Shown piece by piece: positions 1-22,403 of a stretch of 64,000 nt of DNA. A program made the position numbers and the translations under genes. Every line of letters starts with the position of its first letter. The first letter of the stretch is position 1. The notes beneath the pieces are model-generated. The model was given only the letters and a program-made list of their open reading frames with translations, ran no database searches and was not told the origin of the DNA. This DNA is from Archilochus colubris (Eukaryota > Chordata > Aves > Apodiformes > Trochilidae): the NCBI GenBank assembly GCA_023079485.1, contig CM041103.1, positions 10,970,503-11,034,502 of the forward strand. Reading direction: 5' to 3'.

Positions 1-13049
<13,049 letters not shown>

Positions 13050-13891
13050 AGTGGAAGATAATGTACTACTGAAGATGTAATGTAGCTTTCCACTGGAGTC
13101 TGGGATTTGCAATTCTGGAGGTTAATCATGCTTGTACTGTAATTTTACTAATGAAGTTTTAAATTAACAACCACTACTTGTACAATATGAATAATATTTA
13201 GAAATGTACTAGACTTTTAATCTTGTAAAGTGGTTGTGCTTTTAGAAGAAAATATTTTACCCAGAGTTGCACGTGTTTTATGAACTCTAGTGCAGCTGTG
13301 ATGGCTCAGCTCAGAACAAACAGAATTGAACCAAATTTGGGGAGGTTTTGTCTTTTTTTGTTGTTTTTTCTTTTTATTTTTATTGAAGTGAGATTGTACA
13401 AAAAGATAGACCTACATTTTGATATTGAGCCATTCCTGAAGATTTTGGGTTTTCTAAAACTAAGGAACACAGAAAACTTGACAGTGACCAATCATGAAGT
13501 CCCATTGGGTGACAGTGACCACGCTGGGCACGTCCCTGGTGTCTGAGTCCTATAAATAGCTTCTCACTAGAGCTGTGATGGTGATGTGTGCTGTTCTAAA
13601 ATCAAATGTTGTGAGTAGAGAGAATGAGTTTGTGACTAGGAGAGACTAAACTTCTGTTTCCTTACCCAGTATAAATATATATATATATTTAATCTATTTT
13701 TATTAGAAGTTTTTCTGCTCTTTCTTACATAAAACCCCCCAGCATGCATCTTCTATGTGTGTAAATAATTCCATTTATGGGCTAATTTCAGAGATCCTCG
13801 ACATCATTGCTGTATAGAGAGAAACTAGCTTGCACATTTTAGGTCTGTGAAATTTTGTGAGAACTTTTTCCTGCACTGGACAGTTGAGAGA

Positions 13892-13929
13892 TAAAAAAAA
13901 AAAGGAAAAAAAAAGGAAAAAAAAAAAAA
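13892..13929. repeat. A-rich tract
   Basis: Three runs of A separated by GG within the NLK 3' UTR. Confidence 0.85.
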
Positions 13930-14137
13930 GCACATAGGGAATTCTGTTAATTGTGTTCGTGTCCTTAGGCAGAGCTGTGGAAGTCTTGAAATGTCACAGT
14001 AGTAAATAACTTTTATTACTTTTTGGCTAATTCTTTTTCTGTTGGAACACTGAATTCTGTGCATATGTATATATGAACACAAATTGAAGGCCTCTACCTC
14101 CTGGAGTATACAACTTGGTTTGTTTACCTCCACATGA

Positions 14138-14159
14138 TTTTTTTTTTTTTTTTTTTTTT
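14138..14159. repeat. 22-T homopolymer
   Basis: An uninterrupted T run in the NLK 3' UTR, about 210 bp after the A-rich tract. Confidence 0.9.
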
Positions 14160-14529
14160 AAGTTCAGTGTGGAGACTTGAAACTTGAATGTCCCTTCCAA
14201 CTTTTATATTTAAAACAAGACTAGAAAATTGAAGACTGTTTTTCACCTGTACAAAGAATTACTAAAGGGTGGTCTTAAAATTTGAGCATTGGTCTGGAGA
14301 AAAACCGTGGTGTTTGTTATGGACAATTAACTGTTAAAGTTATTGTAAGTTATCTGTATTTAGCAGAGTATTTTCAACAAGAGTGATCTGAGCTGAAATT
14401 GGAGACTGTTAGTAAGTTATATTTGGAAGTTTTAACTTCAATGAAGTAATTATTTGCTGTGAAAGAGACAAACATTGGATAACTAAACAAAGATGGTGCA
14501 ATATCTTTGTTTTTTATGAGGCTCCTGAG

Positions 14530-14535
14530 AATAAA
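14530..14535 (+). terminator. NLK: Possible NLK poly(A) signal
   Basis: AATAAA, about 1.5 kb beyond the NLK stop. The downstream U/GU signal is modest, so usage is uncertain. Confidence 0.4.
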
Positions 14536-14555
14536 ACCGACTCAAGCATTTCAGC

Positions 14556-16380
14556 TCACTTGAATGAGAAACATGTTTAATTAAAAGAGCCCAAGAAGAC
14601 ACTGGTATGAAAGGTAAAATCTCAGAGGTTGGTCAGTTAATGTGGCACACTTGCTGGTCACTTTGTAAAATGTAGATTTGAAGTACAGTGGTGAAAACAT
14701 TAAATGTGACATTTGAAAAAGAACTGGTGTTCTCTTGATTTCCTCTCTGATCTCCCAGCTTTATGTAAGAACAAGCTGTTACAATCTCAAGTTAAGTTCT
14801 GCCTACAGAAGTACAAGTAAAAGACTTTGTAGCATCTCGTTCTGGGCATGGTTCTGATTTTCACACACACACTCACATATGTGTAGGTGCAAACATGTGC
14901 ACGTTTGTATAACTTTTGAAACAAAATACTCACTCTTTGAGTTTGGTCCTGGATAAGGCAAAACTTGCTGATTAAATTAAAATGAGCAATTGATTTGCAC
15001 TTTATTGAGAGGTTGGAAGGCATCCAGTCAGGATGGATTTGACTTGATTTACAAAGTTTGTGGGTTTTTTTCAGCACAAATGCTCTCCTTGTTTCCTGTA
15101 GTCCTCATCCAACACGTGGGGGTGTTGCAGAGTACAACTGCAAATGATGATGGGTGTGACCTTTTAAAACATCAAACAACTTGGACTCTGTGGATCAATC
15201 CTCTGGGCCTCACAAGGAATAAACTGATGAGCCTCTCGGGTCATGCTCTCTTCCAGGGCTGGCTCAGGTGCTGCTTGTGACTCCAGTATCTGCCTCTTTG
15301 CAGACCTCTGTTTAAAAGTCTCCATACTGGTGTGAGCACAATTCTAACGTGTTCTGGAACTGGTCAGGGTTGGTTCATGGTTGGCTGCTGCTGACACCAT
15401 TGCCATAAGTTCACTGCCATTTTCCCTTGGTCTGCTCTTTGGGTTCTTCTTGCAGTTTTGCAAGAACTCAACAAATCTACAAACCTGGCTCACAGTTTCC
15501 AGAGTTTCATTTTAATCAGTTCTAAGCTTTGTTGGTGCAGTGTTGAACGAGTTACAGATTGTAATGCTAAGTTTTAAGATCTCTAAATGCAGCTTCTGCA
15601 TCTCCTGTTATTAACTGTGCCTTGAGAAGAGTACAGAAGTGGTGAGTGCAAAGAATAACTTCAGAATTCTTCACAAATTGCCAAAGGAATATCCAGACAA
15701 GCCTGATTGCTGTGTGTGTGCATCCTGAAGGGGAGGCAAAGGAACTGAACAAGATCAGCTATGGAGAAGTTCCTAAAATCCACGTCCTGCTGTGTGGTGG
15801 AACATCACTGATGGATTCAACCCAATTAATTTATGTATGAAAGTTATGAAGTGCTTTTCTCCTCCAGCCAATTTATTATTGGTGTATTTGGGACTTTGTG
15901 ACCTCCTGGGATGTGTGCACGCTCACCAGATTGAACTCATGGTTTTAATATTTACTGGGTAGCAATTTTTCTAATCATCTTTTTTACCCTTTGTTTTAGT
16001 AACAGACTCTCATGAGATCCTTGGACTGTTGGTTCTTTGTAACTTCTTAAAGTTCTTCTCTGGAGTATGACTGACTTGATAGAAGGTTCTGTTCACTGCA
16101 CTTCTGTAATCCTGCTCAGGTACAGTTACTTTGGAACTGTTGGTGACATTGATAAACGGGGGAAACTGGAACCCAAGCAGATGATCCACGTACAGTCTGC
16201 CTGTACCCCTGGACCACTCATGTGCTCAGTAAGGGAAGGGACCAGGCCCCCTGCACCCCGATGCTGCTGTCTTTGAGGTGGGACCAGTCTCAGCTCTGTG
16301 GCTCCTGGTGCCGTCAGGCTTCACCCCAGCTCGATCCAGGGTGCAAAATCAAGAGGAAGAGAGGCGGATAAAGCTCGGAG
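14556..16380. other. NLK-TMEM97 intergenic stretch
   Basis: No gene, RNA or transposon was recognised. Open frames are short. A second AATAAA near 15219 could extend the NLK 3' UTR into this stretch. Confidence 0.6.
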
Positions 16381-17170
16381 CTTGAGGAGTGGCAGGAGGC
16401 AGAGGCGGCGGTGCGGGACCTGGGGCGAGGCCCGGGAGGAATCGGTGAAAACGACGGGGAAAAAACGGTAACGGGGCAGAGCGCGGGGCGGGGAACCGGG
16501 CTGGGGGCGAGGGGCGGAAAAAGGGGCTGCAGAGCCCGTGATGGACCCGCAGCCACGCCAGACCCCGCACCCCGCCCCGCGCCGCCAGGGGCGGGGCCAT
16601 CCCGGTGGGCGGGGCCATCCCGGTGGGCGGGGCCTTGCGGGGCGGGTGCGCGGTGATGGCGGCGGCTCCGCGGTGGCGGGAGCGGCTCTTCGGCCTTTAC
16701 TTCCTCTCGCACATCCCCATCACGCTCCTCATCGACCTTCAGCCGCTGCTGCCCGCCGGGATCTACCCGCAGGGCGTGAGTTGGGGCCGGCCCGGGGGAC
16801 TGAAGGGATGCGGGTGGCTGCGGGGCCTGCGGTTCGGTTCGGTTCGGCGGGTCCTGCGGCGTTTTGTATGAAATTCAGCACGTAGAGACATCGGGGGGAT
16901 AAAAAGTGCTGCGCGTCTGTTTCGATGAAATCCTCTTTTTAAAATACTTCCAATCGGTGCGCCCTGCGATGCTGCTCCTCATCCGGGCTCGGGGTTCTGT
17001 TCCAGCGGTACCGGCGGCTGCGTCAGCACCCAGGGGCCCAGAGCAGCGGAGCCCCCGGGGAATGGGTGGTGGGTGGGGAGGTGTCCCCAGGTGGTGAAAG
17101 CAAACGGGCCCATCGGAACCGGTTTGGGTGGGAACCGAACGGACCCGGCTGCCCTGTCCTGCTGAGGCTC
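16380..17170. promoter_or_regulatory. TMEM97: TMEM97 CpG-island promoter
   Basis: GC- and CpG-rich DNA spans the TMEM97 first exon. Three perfect GC boxes (GGGCGGGGC, Sp/KLF type) at 16589, 16607 and 16625 are spaced 18 bp apart, the last about 23 bp before the start codon. No TATA box was seen. The spacing arises from a tandem 18-bp duplication. Confidence 0.8.
16656..16775 (+). CDS. TMEM97: TMEM97 exon 1
   Basis: Forty codons from [10 protein letters not shown] to GIYPQG, then GTGAGT. It includes the first membrane helix and Asp27. Confidence 0.94.
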
Positions 17171-19371
17171 CGGAGGTGCTGAGCGCCTGCCACGTGCCCC
17201 GGTGTGGCTGTCACTGTCCCGGTGTGGCTGTCACTGTCCTGGTGTGGCTGTCACTGTCCCGGTGTGGCTGTCACTGTCCCGGTGTGGCTGTCACTGTCCT
17301 GGTGTGGCTGTCACTGTCCTGGTGTTGCTGTCACTGTCCTGGTGTTGCTGTCACTGTCCCGGTGTGGCTGTCACTGTCCTGGTGTTACTGTCACTGTCCT
17401 GGTGTTGCTGTCACTGTCCTGGTGTTGCTGTCACTGTCCTGGTGTTGCTGTCACTGTCCTGGTGTTGCTGTCACTGTCCCGGTGTGGCTGTCACTGTCCT
17501 GGTGTGGCTGTCACTGTCCTGGTGTGGCTGTCACTGTCCTGGTGTTGCTGTCACTGTCCTGGTGTTGCTGTCACTGTCCCGGTGTGGCTGTCGCTGTCCC
17601 GGTGTGGCTGTCACAGCCTGGGTCACTCTGATCCTGCCAAAACACGCAGGAGGGAGCTGTTCCCGCTGCAGGAGCAGGCATACCAGCAGACAAATTTGTC
17701 AGTAAAAATCTCTGGTTGGCTCAGTTTTGAATAAGCTTAGAGAAGACACCCAGCATAATAAAGTTAATAACATTTGGATAAAAGATAATCAAATCAGCTC
17801 CTGTCATCAGGATAAGATCAGCTGTAACTTCCTAGCTGAGCTCTGCAATTAATAGAGTTTAGCATTGCCTGTAGAGTGACTCCTATAAAAACCATTTAAA
17901 ATTAATGTTTAACCACTAAATCTCAATACATATCTCTGGTTCAAAGTCTAACTTAAAGCTGTGCAGGAATTCACGTTTCTTTCATGGAAACTAATCACAG
18001 CTCCCTGAGCCAAAATTCTGACACTTGGAGCAGCCAGGACCTCCTGCTCTGGGGATGCCCAAACCCCCTGGGCTGGGTGGGACCTGCAGGGGGTCAGGGG
18101 CACCACTGGTGCCTAAAGGTGTTGGAGATGCTGAACCCACCTCAGCTGGCAACAGGAGGGACAGAGGGAGGAACATTCAAGAGTTCTTCAGTGTCTACCA
18201 ATGCCAAGGTGTGGATCTGGTGTTTGGTTTTTTTCTGGCAGGAAATGGCATTTCAGGATTAGTTTTTGGAAAGCAACTGCACTTAATGCTGTAGTAATCC
18301 TGAAGTTGCTTGTAGTGCAATATATGCTTAAAGGAAAGGGTTCATCACATTAAAGGCCTCAGTTTTACCCCTATTAAACCTGGTGTACCAAGCTGGGATC
18401 CCTTGTCTTCCCACTGCAGTTATGGCTTCAGCAGGCTGCTGGGTGCAGGTCACAGCTTTTCAGTGTATTAACCTCTGTTCTGCTCTTTTCTGGAAGCTGA
18501 CAGAGGCCTTGCAGTGGTATGGAGCTGCCTTCAGAGACCCCATGATGCTGCAGCCCCCAGAGTGGTTTCAGGCATTCATGTACTCTGAAGCCTTCCTGCA
18601 GTTGCCCTTCTTCCCCGTGGCAGCGTACGCCTTCCTGAAAGGTGGGTATGGAACCAGCTTCTGCACAACACCTCCTGTACAGCAGAGAACAGGGATTCAT
18701 CAGCCTTGAGCAACTGCAGGGACGTGCCACAAGGAGGGAAGTGCCGAGCTCTTTCCATGGTGATTTTATCTGAGGAAGCAGCACAGAGTGAAGGTCTGTC
18801 AGAAGCAGTGACTCCAGGGCCTCATCCACGGCGGCTGTTCCTGTGTGAGCAGCACTACCACTTGACATCTGGCACTCCTCCCGGGTAGCTCAAGTTCTGG
18901 GTCAAGCCTCTGTACTCCTTTTGTTACTTTCAGGATCTTACCATCACGCTAAACCTCCACAAAGGTGGATGGTTCTCCTGGTCTACTACCAGTTCCTGTA
19001 GTACCTACACAAGATGCCTGAAGGCCTATCTGTCACGGTTAATATTCTGTAAACTGAAAAGCCACTGAATTCTGCTTGTTTCAAATACTTAAATTTCATT
19101 TCCTTTTTGCTCCTGTACAGGTGGCTGCAGATGGATCAGAACTCCTGCAATTATATACTCCACCCACGTAGCTACAACTCTGTTTGCCATCCTGGCACAC
19201 ATCCTGTTCCACGACTTCTCCAAGTCAGAGCATCCGGGACCCGAGACGCAGCGCGAGCGCCTGGTACTGCTCTCCATCTACTCACCCTACCTGCTGATCC
19301 CACTGCTGCTGCTTTTCACCATGCTCTACAACCCCCACTACAACCAGGTGGAGAAGAGGAAACGGAAGTAG
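16656..19371 (+). CDS. TMEM97: TMEM97 / sigma-2 receptor, complete
   Basis: An EXPERA-family four-helix membrane protein of the ER and endolysosome. It binds NPC1 and sterols and is the sigma-2 receptor (MAC30). Exons 16656-16775, 18497-18641 and 19121-19371 give 171 residues; human has 176. Helix 1 contains [15 protein letters not shown]. The two acidic ligand-site residues of the human protein (Asp29 and Asp56) are present as Asp27 and Asp54. Also conserved are [16 protein letters not shown] and [15 protein letters not shown]. The tail VEKRKRK is the lysine-rich ER-retention type. The start ATG has G at -3 and +4. The protein is diverged from mammals in loops but aligns without internal gaps beyond the short N-terminus and one loop. 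Confidence 0.96.
16776..18496 (+). other. TMEM97: TMEM97 intron 1
   Basis: A 1.7 kb intron. It holds the end of the CpG island and the 20-bp minisatellite at 17201-17614. The remainder is unremarkable. Confidence 0.8.
17201..17614. repeat. 20-bp minisatellite, about 20.7 copies
   Basis: The unit is GGTGTGGCTGTCACTGTCCC. Twenty full copies run without indels from 17201 to 17600, then a partial copy. Variation is almost confined to unit base 6 (G or T) and base 20 (C or T); one copy has A at base 7 and one has G at base 13. Because 20 is not a multiple of 3 and the unit lacks stops, all three forward frames are open across it; these are not genes. Confidence 0.98.
18497..18641 (+). CDS. TMEM97: TMEM97 exon 2
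   Basis: Encodes [20 protein letters not shown] through FLK and one base of Gly. Asp54 is in the FRDP motif. The acceptor is TGGAAG; the donor is GTGGGT. Confidence 0.94.
19121..19371 (+). CDS. TMEM97: TMEM97 exon 3
   Basis: Encodes helices 3 and 4 and the basic tail. It begins [20 protein letters not shown] and stops with TAG at 19369-19371. Confidence 0.95.
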
Positions 19372-20130
19372 CCCACCTCCCACCCGACACACAGCGTCCG
19401 CCCCGGCTGTGCCGCAGACCCTGCACTGATGTGGTCCCTCTGGGGCCAACATCCGTCCCGTGGCGTTGGCTGCAGCAGCTGTTACCAGAACATCTGGCTC
19501 CACCAGGGGAACTGGAATTGGTTTGAGTTCACAGCTCTCCTTTCATCAGGAACAGACTGGGCAGATGCCTGTGCTGGCGGTTCCGGGTGGTTCCGGGTGG
19601 TTCTGGGCAGGTGAAGGGCGGTGCTCCTCAGCCCTGCAGGCGCTGTGCCCTACGTCTGCAATACCAAAATTGTTTTTAACCATTTGGTGGGTGCCTGCGT
19701 GATGGAGGGTAGGGTGGGGTGGAAGCCACAGCTGATAGTTTTCTTTCAAGCTCCCTTTTCCCAGATGATCGTTATTAGAAAACCACGTAAGAAATCTGTC
19801 TTCCGTGAGCATATTCTTTAAAGTCCGTAACTGGTTATACTCTGATCTGCAAAGATCCCCTTCTGAAGCATTTCAAATCTTGTACTAACTGAACTTCACC
19901 CCTTCCTGTAAAGTTTCTCCTTCCTTTGCTCTGATTCAATTTTGATTAATTTTAAGTGTGCCATCAGTGATAAAATGTGCCAAAACTTGGGTTTCTGAAC
20001 ACTTGCAGTGAACGAGGCCACGAGGCCAACTGCCTACAGGATTCTGAGGTACTTCAGGAGTCACAAGCCAGGATTTGTAAATTCTTTCATGAAATCACTT
20101 CTAGTAGGGAAATAAAACACTAAAGGCATT
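19372..20130 (+). other. TMEM97: TMEM97 3' UTR
   Basis: Runs to an AATAAA at 20111-20116. It contains a short GGTTCCGGGT duplication near 19580. Cleavage near 20130 leaves about 700 bp to the IFT20 stop on the other strand. Confidence 0.7.
20111..20116 (+). terminator. TMEM97: TMEM97 poly(A) signal
   Basis: AATAAA about 740 bases beyond the stop codon, the first good signal after it. Confidence 0.65.
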
Positions 20131-20842
20131 AAACTGCATGTAATCTTCTCAAGGGAGTTACTGGAAAGAACTGAATGCTCAGGAGAGTGTGGATGGTTCA
20201 CACCTGAACCAAGTCAGGGTCAATTAAACCTCCTCCTGATGAACTCAGGGCTGTGGGGTTGGGGGTTTGTAGGTTCTCCACCTGATCTGCAGGAATCACA
20301 TTGGAGGGTGGCAGGATAGGGAGGGGGCTGCTCAGGCACTGCCTGGGGGTCTCAGAACCTCACTGGTATGAAGTGTAAGCCCTTCCCAGGCTCTGGAAAG
20401 GTGAACATTTGGGTGTTTGGTTGCCTAGAGACAGACACAAAACATCTTTTTGTGCTTCAGGTTGTAAACACTTAAGCTCAAAAAACAACACAGCATACCA
20501 GTTCTGGTACAGACAGACAAAGTCTGCACACAATAATTTAGTTCCCAGTTTCTTTGCAGAGTGGTAGATTTCAAGAAGCGAGAGACAAAACATAACATTA
20601 ATTCAATTATAATCTGAATTAGAACTGTACAAAACTTTTTATAAAATCAAAGGACAGAACAGTCTTTGCATCTTCCTTATTGCCTCTCTTAGTGTAATTC
20701 ACTTTGAGCTGAGACACTTCCATTTGTATAAACCATCTCTTCAGTCATACACAGTGAAAAATTGCATATTTTTTAAATTCCCCCAAGATTCTGGAATGAT
20801 CAAGTTTCCAAGTTAGTTTGGTTTTATCTGAAAAAATTCCTC
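20131..20842. other. TMEM97-IFT20 convergent interval with IFT20 3' UTR
   Basis: Part of this is the IFT20 3' UTR on the minus strand. I see no minus-strand AATAAA; the nearest variant signal is TATAAA (minus strand, 20638-20643), about 200 bases after the stop. No gene is seen. Confidence 0.55.
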
Positions 20843-20924
20843 TTATTTTTGAAAAATGAATTGGTCAATGAATTCATTCTGGTCTGCTTCAATCTTACAC
20901 AGAGTCTCATACTCTGTTCGGTAC
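20843..20924 (-). CDS. IFT20: IFT20 exon 4
   Basis: Encodes [20 protein letters not shown] then QFIFQK and TAA. Confidence 0.95.
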
Positions 20925-22212
20925 CTGGAAGACAAAACCAGAGTTACCTGCTGTGTGCAGGACACACCCTGGCTGCAGAGGAACCCTTGTCCTCTCCAGC
21001 CTACACAACACCCCACAAGTATTTAACAGAAAACTTACCTTTCCAGCTGCATCTTTTTCTCAGCTATTAAAGCCTGCAGCTGCTGCTCCTGAGCTTCTCT
21101 CTGCTTTGCTATAGACTTGAGCAGGTTCCGTGCCCCGATGGCCTGCAGGAACAGGGCAGGCACTCACCTGTCTGCACTGGGGGCTGGGTTTTAAACCCCT
21201 TCCACAAGGAGCAGGTTGATTTTGCAATGTTTCAGCCACACAAACAGTGAAGGAGGGTGACACCTGAATACTGGGAACAGGCAGAGTCTCTGGGGAGGTT
21301 GGACAGATTCAGGTGCTCGAGACTCCCTTCGGACTCGGGGAACAAAGTCACTGAAAACCTAAACATCTCTGGGACCTGTCCTACAGACAAGCTTTCCTTT
21401 TTGAGACAGGTCAGAGTAGAAGTGATATAAAACTGTTGTACGTATATGCAAACATACAAATAAGCAGCAAAAGCAGGATTGTTAAATGCAGGAGTAACGT
21501 GGCACTGAGTGTGGCTGTAAGCCCTCTAGATGTCAGTACCAATGAAAGCCCCGAGCTTTGTATTGCAGACAGACAGACATGAACTGCCACAGAAATGCTG
21601 GCAGAGTGACAGGCAAGGATTCCGTATGCTGAAAAGGAAGGAAGGGGAATGGGGCCCTTCGTACAGAGTACAGAGCAGGGTATGTGACAGGCCAGGAACT
21701 ATTGCACAGTACCTTCATCTTCTCACTCTCTGCAGCCTTTGCCAGTTGATCAACAAGTTCAATTAAGCTTCCCACTATTTTTTGGAATTCTACTATTTCT
21801 GCAAAGAAAAAAAAAAAGTAATAATCAGCTCTAGAGAAGAGGAATGCTTCTCCTACAAGCTATAATCTCTAGAGAAGGCTTATCAAGTGCGCAGTAAACT
21901 TCTCCTCACTACTCTGCAGGCTACAAAGGAGGGAGGGGAAGAAGAAAGCCCTGCAGTGCCCCCGAGAGCCGCCCCAGCCCCTCGGGCCCCTGCCAGGCCC
22001 CGGCGGGTCCCTCCCGGTGCCCCCGCGGCTCCATCTGGGCACCGAGCGGCCCCGGGCCGGGCAGGTCTCGGCCCCTCGGCCTTACTGTCGAGGAAGTCCC
22101 TGCACTCCTCACGGAGCTGCGCCGTCTGCTGCGCCGCCTCCGGGTCCAGCACCCGCAGCTTGTTCAGATCATCGAAATGGAGACCCGCAGCGCCCAGCGC
22201 CGCCTGCGCCAT
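20843..22212 (-). CDS. IFT20: Intraflagellar transport protein 20, complete
   Basis: A small coiled-coil subunit of the IFT-B complex. It partners IFT54 and the golgin GMAP210 and moves membrane cargo from Golgi to the primary cilium. Minus-strand exons in reading order are 22212-22086, 21798-21713, 21142-21039 and 20924-20843. They give 132 residues, the same as human. Exon 1 reads [20 protein letters not shown]; the end reads [13 protein letters not shown] then TAA. The middle is a continuous heptad-like helix ([18 protein letters not shown], then [18 protein letters not shown]). I chose the ATG at 22212 because it aligns with the human start; an in-frame ATG at 22227 would add five residues. 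It is transcribed head-to-head with TNFAIP1. Confidence 0.97.
21039..21142 (-). CDS. IFT20: IFT20 exon 3
   Basis: Encodes [20 protein letters not shown] to KKMQLE and two bases of Arg. Confidence 0.95.
21143..21712 (-). other. IFT20: IFT20 intron 2
   Basis: A 570-bp intron; nothing further is seen. Confidence 0.75.
21713..21798 (-). CDS. IFT20: IFT20 exon 2
   Basis: Encodes [20 protein letters not shown] to SEKMK; the donor is GTACTG. Confidence 0.95.
22086..22212 (-). CDS. IFT20: IFT20 exon 1 (coding)
   Basis: Forty-two codons plus one base, ending ECRDFLD then GTAAGG. It lies in the CpG island shared with TNFAIP1. Confidence 0.94.
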
Positions 22213-22302
22213 CGCCCCGGCGGGCACGGGGAACTGCGGGGACCCTGACGGGACCGGAGCGGAGCGGCCTCTGAGAACCCCGCAACGGACGCGGGGCAGG
22301 CC

Positions 22303-22314
22303 GGGAGCTGTAGT
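22303..22314 (-). promoter_or_regulatory. ZNF143/THAP11 motif
   Basis: On the minus strand this reads ACTACAGCTCCC, matching the ACTACAnnTCCC promoter motif. It lies about 90 bp upstream of the IFT20 start codon, between the two genes. Confidence 0.6.
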
Positions 22315-22403
22315 CCGTGCTGGAAGCGGTACCGGGTCACCGCTCCATCGGGGCGCGGAGGAAATGAGCTCAGACGGGGCCGCTGTGGGGCGGCCGCGGG
22401 CGG
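22315..22403 (+). other. TNFAIP1: Predicted noncoding exon 1 of TNFAIP1
   Basis: The family has a noncoding first exon. A good donor, GGGCGG|GTGAGC, ends at 22403 inside the CpG island. The 5' end is a guess. It is inferred from position and splice signal only. Confidence 0.4.

Larger units (their letters stand above)
13050..14555 (+). other. NLK: NLK 3' UTR (end tentative)
   Basis: Follows the NLK stop without a further splice signal that I can support. The first convincing AATAAA is at 14530-14535, so cleavage near 14555 is a reasonable guess; another AATAAA near 15219 is possible. The stretch is AT-rich with a purine A-tract at 13892-13929 and a 22-T run at 14138-14159. A TATA/CCAAT-like cluster lies at 13479-13559. 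Confidence 0.55.

Noticed and set aside
14180..14220. TGTCCCTTCCAAC, similar to the 3' end of avian CR1 elements
   Set aside because: Too short and lacks the terminal ATTCTATGA-type repeats; cannot be called a CR1 copy.
16826..16850. GGTTCGGTTCGG, recalling a tRNA T-loop
   Set aside because: It is a short GGTTC tandem repeat; no cloverleaf can be drawn around it.
17128..17734. Three overlapping forward open frames of 167-176 codons with Cys/Val/Leu-rich repeats
   Set aside because: They are the three frames of the 20-bp minisatellite; the unit has no stop in any forward frame.
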